47,971 nucleotides of DNA, from assembly GCF_900129935.1 (NCBI RefSeq), contig NZ_FQXJ01000029.1:1-47971 (forward strand), written 5' to 3'. The position numbers and the translations under genes are program-made. Each line of letters opens with the position of its first letter. Position 1 is the first letter of the stretch. A model generated the notes under the pieces. That model did not search any database and was not told the origin of the DNA. It saw nothing but the letters and a program-made list of their open reading frames with translations. Shown here in pieces: positions 7,443-16,252 of this stretch. This DNA is from Desulfosporosinus lacus DSM 15449. Lineage in GTDB: Bacteria; Bacillota; Desulfitobacteriia; Desulfitobacteriales; Desulfitobacteriaceae.

Positions 7443-7471
7443 AACAACTTATACACATTGACAAAGTTGTT
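7443..7471. promoter_or_regulatory. Palindromic operator candidate 2 (importer side)
   Basis: AACAACTT (7443-7450), 13-bp spacer, AAGTTGTT (7464-7471). With the flanking bases the dyad extends to an 11-bp arm (ACAAACAACTT, 7440-7450, with its exact complement at 7464-7474). It has the same core and spacing as the site at 7268-7296; the centres are 175 bp apart. Confidence 0.65.
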
Positions 7472-7580
7472 TGTAATAGGATTTTTACCTTCTTTGGAGG
7501 TGGTTCTATGCTTGTCTAGAAGGAGGTTTGAAGTTTTGCTCTATTAAATGAATAAAGGTACATAGGAGGTAGAAGAGAAA

Positions 7581-8369
7581 ATGAAAAAATTTAATGTTCT
7601 AATCCTGATTACCCTAATCTTGCTGATAATAACCGGCTGTGGTGCATCAAGTAGCAATTCTGACACGCCCACTAAAACAACCTTGGACCGGATTAAGGTC
7701 GACGGAAAATTGACCTATGCTATGAGTGGTCAGTACCCGCCCTTCAACTATTTTAACGAACAGAATGAGCTTACTGGATTTGATGTCGAAATAGGCCAAG
7801 AGATTGCCAAAAGAATTAACGTGAACTCAGCACCGATCGCAACCGAATGGGATGGACTCATTGCTGGCTTGACAACCAGCAAATTCGACATGATCATAGG
7901 TAGTATGGCGATAACGGACGAGAGATTGGAAAAAGTAGATTTCAGTACCCCTTATTACCGTTCAGGAGCCCAAGTTATTGTGCCCTCGGACTCGAAAATC
8001 AGTGGAGGGGCAGATCTCAAAGGCAAAACAGTAGGGGTTGTTCTGGGGACAACATTTGAAACGAAAGCTCGAGAACTGGGAGCCGCTGTAAAGACTTATA
8101 AAGGTGACCCGGATGCCTTTAATGATATGGCTAACAAAAGACTGGATGCTGTTATTACTGATAAGATTGTAGGTTTAAACGCGATTAAAGAGAATAATTA
8201 CCCTTATAAACTGGTGGGCGATTTGTTATATGCAGAGAAGATGGGCATTGCGATTCGCAAAGACAGTCCCAAATTACTGGAGGCTGTGAACAGTGCATTA
8301 GCTGAAATGATGGATGACGGAACCTATCGAAAAATTAGCGAAAAATATTTCAGTGCGGATATTCGTTAG
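7581..8369 (+). CDS. Amino-acid ABC transporter substrate-binding lipoprotein
   Basis: A family-3 extracellular solute-binding protein (262 residues) that captures a polar amino acid outside the membrane. The signal peptide ends in the lipobox ITGC with the lipidated Cys at residue 20. The mature part shows LTYAMSGQYPPFNYFNEQNE, GFDVEIGQEIAKRI, EWDGLIAGL, DMIIGSMAITDERLEKVDFS and LKGKTVGVVLGTTFE, the standard bilobed ligand-binding pattern. AGGAGG lies 11 nt before the ATG. It is the first gene of a binding protein-permease-ATPase operon. Lysine is an attractive substrate because ablAB is divergent, but the sequence alone does not prove it. Confidence 0.92.
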   Translation: MKKFNVLILITLILLIITGCGASSSNSDTPTKTTLDRIKVDGKLTYAMSGQYPPFNYFNEQNELTGFDVEIGQEIAKRINVNSAPIATEWDGLIAGLTTSKFDMIIGSMAITDERLEKVDFSTPYYRSGAQVIVPSDSKISGGADLKGKTVGVVLGTTFETKARELGAAVKTYKGDPDAFNDMANKRLDAVITDKIVGLNAIKENNYPYKLVGDLLYAEKMGIAIRKDSPKLLEAVNSALAEMMDDGTYRKISEKYFSADIR

Positions 8370-8426
8370 CGCCGAAGGTCAATCAGCAAGGGGTTTCCGA
8401 TCTGATCAGACTGGAGGAATGTTGCT

Positions 8427-9095
8427 TTGAATCTTGACTTTAGTATCATCCCTAAATATCTGCCTTTTTTGTTGCAGGGTGCAGGTTTAACTGTAGAACT
8501 TGCTGTACTGGGAATTGCATTTGGCATCCTTCTAGGTCTCGTTGCCGCTCTCATGAAGATATCTCACACCCCCCTGCGCTATATTGCCCATTTTTACATT
8601 TGGCTGATTCGGGGAACCCCTTTGCTTGTTCAGCTCTTTCTCATTTATTTCGGTTTACCACAGCTTGGTATTACATTAAGTGCTTTTGCATCTTCTGTAA
8701 TAGGACTGGGAATCAACAGCGGGGCGTACCTTGCCGAAGTCTTTCGGGGGGGAATTGAAGCAATTCCTGAAGGGCAAACTGAAGCTTCTCTCTCCCTTGG
8801 TATGGGCAAATTCTTAACCATGCGCAGGATTATCTTCCCCCAAGCTTTGCGGATTTCAATACCGTCATTGGGCAATCAGTTTATCATTACTTTAAAAGAT
8901 TCATCACTATGTTCAGTCATTACGATGTCGGATCTCCTTCAAACGTCCCAGCGCTTTGCCAGTAGGACGTTTGCCTCATTGGAATTCTACACCACCGCCG
9001 CCGTACTCTATTTACTGATGACCACAGTGATATCAGCGCTTTTACGCAGTCTGGAGTGGCGATTATCTAGAGAAAGCCGGACAAGGGGGAATTGA
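8427..9095 (+). CDS. Amino-acid ABC transporter permease (HisM/GlnP type)
   Basis: A 222-residue inner-membrane permease with about five membrane segments. The family features are clear: the N-terminal [20 protein letters not shown], the [20 protein letters not shown] block, and the ATPase-contact EAA loop [15 protein letters not shown] followed by [18 protein letters not shown]. The start is a TTG at 8427, because GGAGG at 8412-8416 is well placed and the nearby ATG at 8419 runs into a stop after two codons. It lies 57 bp after the binding protein and 1 bp before the ATPase gene. Confidence 0.93.
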   Translation: MNLDFSIIPKYLPFLLQGAGLTVELAVLGIAFGILLGLVAALMKISHTPLRYIAHFYIWLIRGTPLLVQLFLIYFGLPQLGITLSAFASSVIGLGINSGAYLAEVFRGGIEAIPEGQTEASLSLGMGKFLTMRRIIFPQALRISIPSLGNQFIITLKDSSLCSVITMSDLLQTSQRFASRTFASLEFYTTAAVLYLLMTTVISALLRSLEWRLSRESRTRGN

Positions 9096-9096
9096 T

Positions 9097-9885
9097 ATGA
9101 ATTTGGCATTCATGCCGGAAAAGTCAAAGGTCGATAATCTTAGTCTTCCAGAGAAGTCAATGATAAATGTTAAGGGTCTAGTTAAAGATTTCGGCAAGAA
9201 TAGAGTTATCGATGGTATCAATGCGACAGTATCTGCAGGTGAGGTTGTGGTCCTGATCGGAGCGAGTGGTTCGGGAAAGAGCACTTTTCTGCGCTGTTTA
9301 AACGGACTGGAAACACTTACCGCGGGAGAAATCTTGATAGATAACGTACGTCTGGAAAGTAAATCAAGCAGTCTCAAGCAAATTCGCCGTCAGGTGGGAA
9401 TGGTGTTCCAGCAATTCAATCTCTTCCCTCACCTGACTGTGTTGGAGAATGTCATCGAAGCTCCCGTTCACGTGCTTAATCAGAAGAAAGATATTGCTGT
9501 CAAAGCAGCCCGGGAGCTGCTCACGAAGGTTGGCCTTTTGGATAAACAAAACTGCTACCCTGGGACGCTGTCTGGGGGACAAGGCCAAAGAGTGGCCATT
9601 GCCAGAGCATTGGCTATGCATCCAAAAATTATGCTCTTTGATGAGCCTACTTCAGCTCTTGATCCTGAGCTGGTTGGAGAAGTTCTCACCGTAATGAAGC
9701 AATTGGCAGAGGACGGAATGACAATGGTTGTTGTCACTCATGAAATGGGCTTTGCCAGAGAAGTAGCAGACAGGGTGATCTTCATAGACGAAGGCCGTAT
9801 TGTTGAAGAGGGCTCACCTATTCAGATTTTTAGTAACCCCCAAGAAAAACGAACCCAGACCTTCCTCGGCAGGTTAAGTCATTAA
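9097..9885 (+). CDS. Amino-acid ABC transporter ATP-binding protein (GlnQ/HisP type)
   Basis: The energising subunit of the importer. Walker [11 protein letters not shown]-loop [20 protein letters not shown], signature [16 protein letters not shown], Walker [13 protein letters not shown] and switch His [10 protein letters not shown] are all intact. It has about 20 extra N-terminal residues ([20 protein letters not shown]) before the usual start near [12 protein letters not shown], so an internal start at that Met is possible. Its stop codon is inside the operon terminator stem. Confidence 0.94.
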   Translation: MNLAFMPEKSKVDNLSLPEKSMINVKGLVKDFGKNRVIDGINATVSAGEVVVLIGASGSGKSTFLRCLNGLETLTAGEILIDNVRLESKSSSLKQIRRQVGMVFQQFNLFPHLTVLENVIEAPVHVLNQKKDIAVKAARELLTKVGLLDKQNCYPGTLSGGQGQRVAIARALAMHPKIMLFDEPTSALDPELVGEVLTVMKQLAEDGMTMVVVTHEMGFAREVADRVIFIDEGRIVEEGSPIQIFSNPQEKRTQTFLGRLSH

Positions 9886-9907
9886 ATGACTTAACCTGCT
9901 TATTTTT
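9869..9907 (+). terminator. Rho-independent terminator of the ABC importer operon
   Basis: 15-bp perfect stem (9869-9883 with 9885-9899) followed by TTATTTTT. It overlaps the last codons and stop of the ATPase gene. A loop of one base means the inner pairs must open, but stem and T-run are unambiguous. Confidence 0.85.
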
Positions 9908-10019
9908 CAGAGGATTTCTTGGTATGCTTATTTCCTCGCATAATGCGACATTTACATCACTATTCATTTACAGTATCTCTCAACGAAAAAGGAAGTAATA
10001 TAATTGCCCTTTGCTTTAT

Positions 10020-10195
10020 ACAAAAAGGGGATGTAACGAAACTTGTTTTCCGGTTTATTTCATCCCCACTATATTTGTTAATCCCCTTATATAATAGAGG
10101 ACTGTTCACCACTTCAAAGGTGTACAGTCCTCTTTCTTGGGATAACCCACCACCAGCTTGAAAAAATCTCAAGTTTCGTTACGGCCCCTTTTTGT
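10020..10195. repeat. Element with 26-bp terminal inverted repeats and an inner hairpin
   Basis: The outer arms 10020-10045 and 10170-10195 are reverse complements with two mismatches (core GTAACGAAACTTG plus AAAAAGGGG). They flank 124 bp that contain a second hairpin at 10096-10133. No target-site duplication is evident and no protein is coded. It sits between the convergent ABC importer and the symporter gene. The GGATGTAACGA core recurs in the hairpin at 39872-39932. Confidence 0.65.
10096..10133. terminator. Hairpin within the inverted-repeat element, possible terminator of the symporter gene
   Basis: Stem 10096-10110 with 10119-10133 (one mismatch, 8-nt loop). Read on the minus strand it lies about 70 bp after the symporter stop. 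The downstream sequence CTATTATAT is T-rich but not a clean run, so the terminator role is uncertain. Confidence 0.45.
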
Positions 10196-10205
10196 GGTTT
10201 AATAC

Positions 10206-11585
10206 TTACTTTTTGATGGTTGGAATAGGATCTGTTGAAATGCCATCCAAATTGTCTTCCCAAAGATACTTTTTCGTTTCTGCTACGATAACTCCACTTA
10301 AGAGAAGCAGAGAGATAAGGTTCGGAATGGCCATCAGTGCATTCATAGCATCCGCCATATCCCAAACAAGTTGAAGAGTCATTATGGAGCCAAAGAATAC
10401 GGCAAGCACCCAGATTACACGGTACGGAATGATTGCTATCTTTCCAAATAAGTACTCAATGGCTCTCTCCCCATAATAAGACCAACCTAAAATGGTTGAA
10501 AATACGAAGGTTAAAAGTCCAAAGGTTAGAACAATCGGACCAATTACAGGGATTTGAGCAAAGGCCATTTTTGTCAAAGCAGCACCTTTTAACCCTTCCG
10601 CTGCAGCTGGGTTGCTCAATATACTGCTCACTACGACGATACCGGTCATTGCACAGACTACCACAGTATCCCAGAAAGTTCCGCTGGCAGAGACTAGGGC
10701 CTGACGAACAGGGTTTCTAGTTTGAGCCGCTGCTGCCACGATTGGCGCAGATCCTAATCCCGACTCGTTGGAGAACAAACCTCGTGCGATACCGTAACGA
10801 GCTGCCATCATAATGGATGCCCCGATGAAGCCACCGCCAGCCGCCTGAGGGGTAAAGGCAGATTCAAAGATTAAGGAAATAGCAGGTAATACGTACGAAG
10901 AATTCAAAGCTAAGATAGCGATGCAACCAAGGACGTAGAAAATTGCCATGAACGGTACAAGTTTCTCACACACTCGAGCAATGGATTTTACTCCGCCGAT
11001 AATGACAACACCCGTGAGAGCCGCCATAATGAAACCGGTGATATAATGAGGGATGTTAAAGGTCTCATTTACCATTGAGGAAATCGAATTGGCTTGAACT
11101 GTGTTCCCAATACCAAAGGCGGCAATCGCAGTGAAGATACAGAATAACACAGCTAACCACTTTTGTCCTAAACCGTTTTCCAGTGCATACATTGGACCTC
11201 CGAGCATTGTACCATTGGAGGTCTTAACCCGATATTTTACGGACAATAATGCCTCAGAGTACTTTGTTGAGATGCCGAATACTCCAGTTAGCCAGCACCA
11301 AAGCACTGCACCTGGACCGCCAAGGGCAATGGCTGTAGATACTCCAACGATGTTACCTGTACCAATAGTAGCTGCTAATGCAGTAGTGAGGGCACCAAAT
11401 TGACTTACATCCCCTTCAGCAGTCGGGTCCTTAGTTACAGAAAGTTTGATGGCTTTGAAAATGTGTCTTTGGATAAATCGGGTACGAAAGGTTAGGAATA
11501 AGTGCGTACCGAAAAGCAGAACCAGCATTGGGGGTCCCCAGAGATAATCATTCAACCAAATAATAGCGTTGTGAAATGATTGCAT
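10206..11585 (-). CDS. Sodium:alanine/glycine symporter (AGCS family)
   Basis: A 459-residue multi-membrane-segment symporter that takes up alanine or glycine with Na+. Family signatures: FGALTTALAATIGTGNIVGV, GPGAVLWCWLTGVFG, GGPMYALENGLGQKWLA and RGLFSNESGLGSAPIVAAAA. AAGGAGG stands 7 bp before the ATG. The leader of about 370 nt carries a tandem glycine riboswitch and a terminator, which points to glycine as the sensed and probably transported amino acid. Confidence 0.95.
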   Translation of the reverse strand: MQSFHNAIIWLNDYLWGPPMLVLLFGTHLFLTFRTRFIQRHIFKAIKLSVTKDPTAEGDVSQFGALTTALAATIGTGNIVGVSTAIALGGPGAVLWCWLTGVFGISTKYSEALLSVKYRVKTSNGTMLGGPMYALENGLGQKWLAVLFCIFTAIAAFGIGNTVQANSISSMVNETFNIPHYITGFIMAALTGVVIIGGVKSIARVCEKLVPFMAIFYVLGCIAILALNSSYVLPAISLIFESAFTPQAAGGGFIGASIMMAARYGIARGLFSNESGLGSAPIVAAAAQTRNPVRQALVSASGTFWDTVVVCAMTGIVVVSSILSNPAAAEGLKGAALTKMAFAQIPVIGPIVLTFGLLTFVFSTILGWSYYGERAIEYLFGKIAIIPYRVIWVLAVFFGSIMTLQLVWDMADAMNALMAIPNLISLLLLSGVIVAETKKYLWEDNLDGISTDPIPTIKK

Positions 11586-11651
11586 TTTTTGTTCCTCCTT
11601 AATTTATCTTTCTAATGCCCTAGCAACTTATAAAGTTGCAACTTTATATAT

Positions 11652-11682
11652 AAAAAGAGCCAAATCTTAGCGATTTGACTCT
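11652..11682 (-). terminator. Riboswitch-controlled terminator ahead of the symporter gene
   Basis: Minus strand: 11-bp stem AGAGTCAAATC/GATTTGGCTCT (one G-U pair; 11672-11682 with 11656-11666), 5-nt loop, then a TTTTTATATAT tract. It stands between the glycine aptamers and the start codon. Its 5' side CCAGAGTC (11677-11684) is perfectly complementary to GACTCTGG at the 5' edge of aptamer 2 (11831-11838), a ready antiterminator. Confidence 0.8.
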
Positions 11683-11757
11683 GGATATTATTAGCATTAT
11701 TAGTCTATTTTAGAAGTCACCTGAAAATGAGACTTTTAAAAAAAAACATAAAAAATA

Positions 11758-11920
11758 CTCTGTCCTTTTGCCTGAGAGATTAGCAAAGCGTCATTGCGTT
11801 GCCCCTTCGGCGCCCATCATTTGGGTCTCTCCAGAGTCCTGTCAATTTACGGTCCTGCTTGAATTCAAGCTCCTGAAAGCACAACCTCTTCGGCAGGCTA
11901 TTAGCCACTCTCCCGCAAAT
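11758..11920 (-). ncRNA. Tandem glycine riboswitch (gcvT type)
   Basis: Minus strand, two consecutive aptamers. Aptamer 1: P1 TTTGCGG (11913-11919), GGAGAGTGGC, the conserved GCCGAAGAGG loop, closed by CCGTAAA. Aptamer 2: CTCTGGAGAGACC, GCCGAAGGGGCAA, CTCTCAGGCAAAAGGACAGAG, ending at 11758. These are the consensus blocks of the glycine riboswitch. It precedes an AGCS symporter rather than the gcv operon. Confidence 0.95.
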
Positions 11921-11958
11921 ATCATCCAGCAATATTCAGTTTATTGGAGTTAATTAAC

Positions 11959-11987
11959 ATTATAGTTTTATATATAACTTTATACAA
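11959..11987 (-). promoter_or_regulatory. Promoter of the riboswitch-symporter transcript
   Basis: Minus strand: -35 TTGTAT (11982-11987), 17-bp spacer, perfect -10 TATAAT (11959-11964). The transcript would start near 11952, about 30 nt before the first aptamer. Confidence 0.65.
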
Positions 11988-12073
11988 GAAAAAATTAAAG
12001 GACAAACGATTCTAAAGGCGCCAAACTGGAGTGTTCCTGTTCATATCTCACCCTCCAAGATTAATCAACGTTC

Positions 12074-12103
12074 GAGACACCTGCTTCTGTAAGTAGGTGT
12101 CTC
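12074..12103 (-). terminator. Hairpin after proS
   Basis: 13-bp stem GAGACACCTRCTT (12074-12086 with 12091-12103, one mismatch or G-U pair) with a 4-nt loop, 10 bp after the proS stop. The minus strand lacks a T-run after the stem, while the plus strand has CCCTGTTTTGTT, so it is a stabilising or weak terminator hairpin. Confidence 0.5.
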
Positions 12104-12112
12104 CCTGTTTTG

Positions 12113-13846
12113 TTAATACAGTAAGGCCTTCTCAACAATTGCCTTCACCGTTTGAGTGAGGTCTTCTACTTTCACCAAATGAGTCTCACCAGATTTACGC
12201 TCTCTGAGTTCAACCTGACCATTGGCCAAGGTTTTGCTTCCTAAGGTCACCCTTATCGGATATCCAACCAAATCCGCATCTTTAAATTTCACACCAGCAC
12301 GTTCATCTCGATCATCGAGAACAACTTCCACTCCAAGACCCTTGAGCTCTTGATAAAGTTTATCAGCTGTCTCAACGACTAAGGTGTCTTTGGTACTCGC
12401 TGGTACAATTATACATTGGTAAGGAGCAATCGGCATGGGCCAGATAATTCCAAAGTCATCATGATTTTGTTCGATGGAAGCAGCAATCGTCCTGCTTACT
12501 CCAACACCGTAACAACCCATCACACAACTTTTCTCCACACCGTTTTCATCTAAAAAGTTTGCTCCTAATGCTTTGCTATACTTGGTTCCCAGTTTGAAAA
12601 CTTGGCCTACTTCGATTCCTCTGGCCTCTTTGAGTGGAGCACCGCATCTAAGACAAGCTTCACCCGGCTCAACCATTCGTAAATCAAGAACCTGATCTAT
12701 ACGGAAGTCTTGACCGGGGACAACATCCACATAGTGATGATCCGCCTTATTCGCTCCGCACACAACCTTTTTCATGAGGGGAACCTCTTCGTCCGCAATG
12801 ACCATAAGCCCATCAGGCACTCCAACAGGGCCTACAGAACCCGGCTCACAACCCATAATCTTCTCTACCGACTCGGTTGAGGCCAGTTGAAGGGATACAA
12901 ACCCGCCTAAGGCATTATTTACTTTTATTTCATTTAGTGTACGGTCTCCGCGTATCAACACTAAAAATATCTTCTCGTCCCCTTGATAAAGCAACGACTT
13001 AACTAAGGTGCTTTTCGGTACAGCTAAAAACCTACTGATGTCCTCAATGGTCTTGACTCCCGGTGTTGGCACTAACTTCCGCTGTCCTTCAGGAGATACA
13101 TCCTCGATAATTTGGGGACGGCACTCGGATTTTTCCGTATTGGCGGCATAATCACACCCTGAACAATACACCACTGAATTTTCCCCAGAATCTGCCAAAA
13201 CCATAAACTCATGTGATCCACCGGTCCCTCCAATAGCACCAGGGTCCGCTTCGACCGGACGATAGGTTAAACCGCAACGGGAATAAATCCGGCAATAAGC
13301 ATCGTACATTTTTTGATAACTCTCATGAAGGCCTGCTTCATCACGATCAAACGAATAAAGGTCTTTCATGACAAATTCACGGCCGCGCATTAAACCGAAA
13401 CGAGGGCGTCGCTCATCGCGATATTTATTTTGAATTTGATAAAGGAGCATCGGCAGTTGTTTATAAGATCGGATTTCACCCCGAACAAGGTCTGTGATAA
13501 TTTCTTCGTGGGTCGGTCCAAGACAAAACTCACGATTGTGACGATCCTTCAGACGAAACAACTCTGCGCCATATACATCCCAGCGTCCGCTCTCTTTCCA
13601 TAATTCAGCTGGTTGCATAATTGGCATAAGGACTTCTTGTCCCCCTTTAGCATCCATTTCTTCTCTTATAATGGTTTCAATCTTTCTCAATACTCTTAAC
13701 CCCAAAGGCAAAAAGGTGTATAATCCAGACGCAGACTTGCGAATCAAACCTGCTCTGACCATCAATTGGTGGCTGATGACTTCAGCTTCAGCTGGAACCT
13801 CGCGGAGTGTAGGATTTAATAGTTGGCTGACGAGCATGTTGTCCAT
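12113..13846 (-). CDS. proS: Prolyl-tRNA synthetase, bacterial type with editing domain
   Basis: Class II synthetase that charges tRNA-Pro. At 577 residues it is the long bacterial form: catalytic core ([20 protein letters not shown]; motif 2 with [20 protein letters not shown]; motif 3 region [17 protein letters not shown]), the INS editing domain inserted at about 230-390 ([17 protein letters not shown]), and a C-terminal anticodon-binding domain ([19 protein letters not shown]). The Met at residue 4 (13835-13837) has the better-spaced AAAGGA site and may be the true start. It follows ispG as in other Firmicutes. Confidence 0.97.
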   Translation of the reverse strand: MDNMLVSQLLNPTLREVPAEAEVISHQLMVRAGLIRKSASGLYTFLPLGLRVLRKIETIIREEMDAKGGQEVLMPIMQPAELWKESGRWDVYGAELFRLKDRHNREFCLGPTHEEIITDLVRGEIRSYKQLPMLLYQIQNKYRDERRPRFGLMRGREFVMKDLYSFDRDEAGLHESYQKMYDAYCRIYSRCGLTYRPVEADPGAIGGTGGSHEFMVLADSGENSVVYCSGCDYAANTEKSECRPQIIEDVSPEGQRKLVPTPGVKTIEDISRFLAVPKSTLVKSLLYQGDEKIFLVLIRGDRTLNEIKVNNALGGFVSLQLASTESVEKIMGCEPGSVGPVGVPDGLMVIADEEVPLMKKVVCGANKADHHYVDVVPGQDFRIDQVLDLRMVEPGEACLRCGAPLKEARGIEVGQVFKLGTKYSKALGANFLDENGVEKSCVMGCYGVGVSRTIAASIEQNHDDFGIIWPMPIAPYQCIIVPASTKDTLVVETADKLYQELKGLGVEVVLDDRDERAGVKFKDADLVGYPIRVTLGSKTLANGQVELRERKSGETHLVKVEDLTQTVKAIVEKALLY

Positions 13847-13981
13847 TCCTTTCCAAAATCATCTTAATGTTACTACTTTTCCTATGATCTAATACTAACT
13901 TAACGCGACCTAATTTTTATCAATTACCTTTTCATTGGTCAATTGACGCTCCTATAAATTAACAAGTAAAACTAAATACGA

Positions 13982-15067
13982 CTACTGAAGTTTCATATGA
14001 TCTCGAACATAATCCTCAATTTCGCGGAGCAGGGCTGCTAACAATTCGTGTTCTGGCAAACGGGCTACTATCTCTCCCTTGCGAAATAAAAGCCCTGTAC
14101 CTTTTCCGCAGGCAATTCCGAAATCAGCTTCACGAGCCTCTCCCGGCCCGTTGACTGCACATCCCATAACAGCAACTTTTAAGGGCCTGTCCAACGAAGG
14201 AAGCAGTAATAACCGGTCCTCTACTTTCTCTGCCAAGGCGGCCAGATCAACTTGTGTCCGACCACAAGTCGGACAACTGATTAACTCCACGCTGCGCTGG
14301 CGCAGGTCTAGAACACGCAAAATTTCTAAGGCCACTGGAATTTCTCGCACGGGGTCTCCGGTTAGGGACACTCGAATCGTATCCCCGATCCCTTCGGCAA
14401 GCAGTGTCCCAATTCCTATGGCTGATTTCACTACCCCTGAGCGTACAGTTCCTGCTTCGGTGACCCCTAAATGTAAGGGGTAATCAATAACCTCATGTAT
14501 CTTGCGATAAGCCTCAAGCATTAGGGGGACAGAAGAGGCTTTGAGAGAAACTTTTAGTTTATTATAACCTTCATCTTCAAGTATCCGAATATGCCCTAAA
14601 GCACTTTCGACCATTCCTGCCGCAGTAGGCCCTCCGTACTTTTCAAGAATTTCCCTCTCCAGTGATCCAGCATTAACTCCGATCCGGATAGGAATCTGTT
14701 GTTCCCTCACCGCACTCACTACCTCTTGTACCTTCCAGCGAGCACCTATGTTGCCAGGATTTAATCTTAATCCATGAATCCCTTGTTCAACTGCCTGAAT
14801 AGCAAGACGGTAATCGAAGTGAATATCTGCAATTACCGGGAGTGGACTTGTTGCGGCGATTACTTTTAAGGCCTTCGCCGCATCTGCATCTAAAACAGCA
14901 AGACGCACAATTTCACACCCGGCTTCAGCTAAGGTGTGAATCTGTGCCAAGGTGCTGGAAATATCACGGGTATCCGTATTGGTCATTGATTGTACGACAA
15001 TCGGACTCCCACCGCCGATTGTCACAGACCCAACCTGTACTGGTTTGGTCATCTTTCTCTGTATCAT
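13982..15067 (-). CDS. ispG: 4-hydroxy-3-methylbut-2-enyl diphosphate synthase IspG
   Basis: The [4Fe-4S] enzyme of the MEP isoprenoid pathway that converts methylerythritol cyclodiphosphate to HMBPP. The N-terminal TIM barrel starts with VGSVTIGGGSPIVVQSMTNT; LRLNPGNIG is a family motif. The cluster-binding C-terminal domain shows SCPTCGRTQVDL and MGCAVNGPGEA (Cys and Glu ligands). A length of 361 residues is normal. It lies 20 bp after rseP and 135 bp ahead of proS. Confidence 0.97.
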   Translation of the reverse strand: MIQRKMTKPVQVGSVTIGGGSPIVVQSMTNTDTRDISSTLAQIHTLAEAGCEIVRLAVLDADAAKALKVIAATSPLPVIADIHFDYRLAIQAVEQGIHGLRLNPGNIGARWKVQEVVSAVREQQIPIRIGVNAGSLEREILEKYGGPTAAGMVESALGHIRILEDEGYNKLKVSLKASSVPLMLEAYRKIHEVIDYPLHLGVTEAGTVRSGVVKSAIGIGTLLAEGIGDTIRVSLTGDPVREIPVALEILRVLDLRQRSVELISCPTCGRTQVDLAALAEKVEDRLLLLPSLDRPLKVAVMGCAVNGPGEAREADFGIACGKGTGLLFRKGEIVARLPEHELLAALLREIEDYVRDHMKLQ

Positions 15068-15087
15068 GACTCAGTTCCCCCTGTAGA

Positions 15088-16158
15088 TTAGCCGGCTTTG
15101 ACAAATAGGCGCAAGACATCTTTGTAAGTTACGGCAAGCATTAATCCCATAAGTAATACAAAGCCCACCAAGTGTATCATATTTTCCTTTTCTGGATTAA
15201 GCGGTTTACCTCTTAATCCTTCAATCAAAAGGAATACAAGCCTGCTTCCATCCAAGGCAGGGATAGGGAATAAGTTAATAAGGCCCAATTGGATGCTTAA
15301 GATTCCCGTCAAACCTAATAAGTTAGAAAAACCTTCTTTAGCTCCTTCTCCAATGACTTGAGCAATCATAACCGGGCCGCCTACGTCTGCTGGAATCTTC
15401 CCTGTGATCATTTGCGTTAAGGTAACGATAATCAGTTTTGTGAAATCCACTGACCGTCCAATCCCCACGCGGGTTGACTCGAGAATTGAAGCATGCACAT
15501 AAGTTACCTCCGGCCCAATCCCAATAATCCAGAACCCTGTTTGTGCATCCTTTTCCGTCTTTACAGATATAGTTCGACGTTGCTTATCTGCGCCTCGTTC
15601 TATCGTTAAGCTTAGCACTTGATCCGGCTTAGAATGAATGGCTTCTGTCAAACTAGCCCAATCCGGCGTTAGTTCTTGGTTCACCGCAATAATTCTGTCA
15701 CCCGGTTGAATCCCTGAAGCAGCAGCAGGTTTATCTTTAACCAACGTGCCGATCATATTACTGCTGTCTGGTGCTGGAATCCCCATATAAGCAAAGACAC
15801 TTACAAACATGATAATCGCCAGAACAAAATTCATTACAGGTCCGGCCGCAATTACAGCCATGCGTTGCCAAACGGGCTTATTCATAAAACTTCTTGCATC
15901 TTTGTTCGAGGCTATAACCGCTTGGCCTTTTTCATCGATTTCTGCATCCATACCATGAAGTTTGACGAACCCCCCCAGAGGAACAACACGCAGAGCGTAA
16001 AGCGTTTCTTTCCCTTGATAACCCACGATTTTCGGACCAAAACCAAAGCTGAACTCAATTACTTTGACTCCAATCCATTTCGCGACAATATAGTGTCCAA
16101 ATTCATGAATCATGACCATGCTTCCAAAAACAAAAACGATGGCGAGTGTCGTTAACAC
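15088..16158 (-). CDS. rseP: Site-2 intramembrane metalloprotease RseP/RasP
   Basis: A zinc protease that cuts membrane-spanning substrates such as anti-sigma factors and signal-peptide remnants. H18-E19-x2-H22 (HEFGH) lies in the first membrane segment, a PDZ domain at about 130-200 (LVKDKPAAASGIQPGDRIIA), and the third zinc ligand motif NLFPIPALDGSRL near residue 300. The start is a GTG after GGGGGG. It lies between dxr and ispG, the usual Firmicute place. Confidence 0.96.
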   Translation of the reverse strand: MLTTLAIVFVFGSMVMIHEFGHYIVAKWIGVKVIEFSFGFGPKIVGYQGKETLYALRVVPLGGFVKLHGMDAEIDEKGQAVIASNKDARSFMNKPVWQRMAVIAAGPVMNFVLAIIMFVSVFAYMGIPAPDSSNMIGTLVKDKPAAASGIQPGDRIIAVNQELTPDWASLTEAIHSKPDQVLSLTIERGADKQRRTISVKTEKDAQTGFWIIGIGPEVTYVHASILESTRVGIGRSVDFTKLIIVTLTQMITGKIPADVGGPVMIAQVIGEGAKEGFSNLLGLTGILSIQLGLINLFPIPALDGSRLVFLLIEGLRGKPLNPEKENMIHLVGFVLLMGLMLAVTYKDVLRLFVKAG

Positions 16159-16252
16159 TTTAACCCCCCCTTTAGCGATGTTCGTGGTTCAAAGTTCGTG
16201 GTTCGAACATCATATACAAAATCTTGAGTAATTTGTTCCATTCTCATGGTCA

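Noticed and set aside
9919-10161. Open frames on both strands between the ABC importer and the symporter gene
   Set aside because: They run through the inverted-repeat element and hairpins; composition is non-coding and no ribosome site is well placed.
11623-11639. GCAACTT-ATA-AAGTTGC palindrome before the symporter gene as a third copy of the ablA operator
   Set aside because: Its spacer is 3 bp, not 13, and it lies in transcribed leader next to the terminator U-tract; more likely an RNA feature or chance.
12113-12113. T-box leader for proS
   Set aside because: The 135 bp upstream of proS is too short and shows no T-box sequence; none was found elsewhere.
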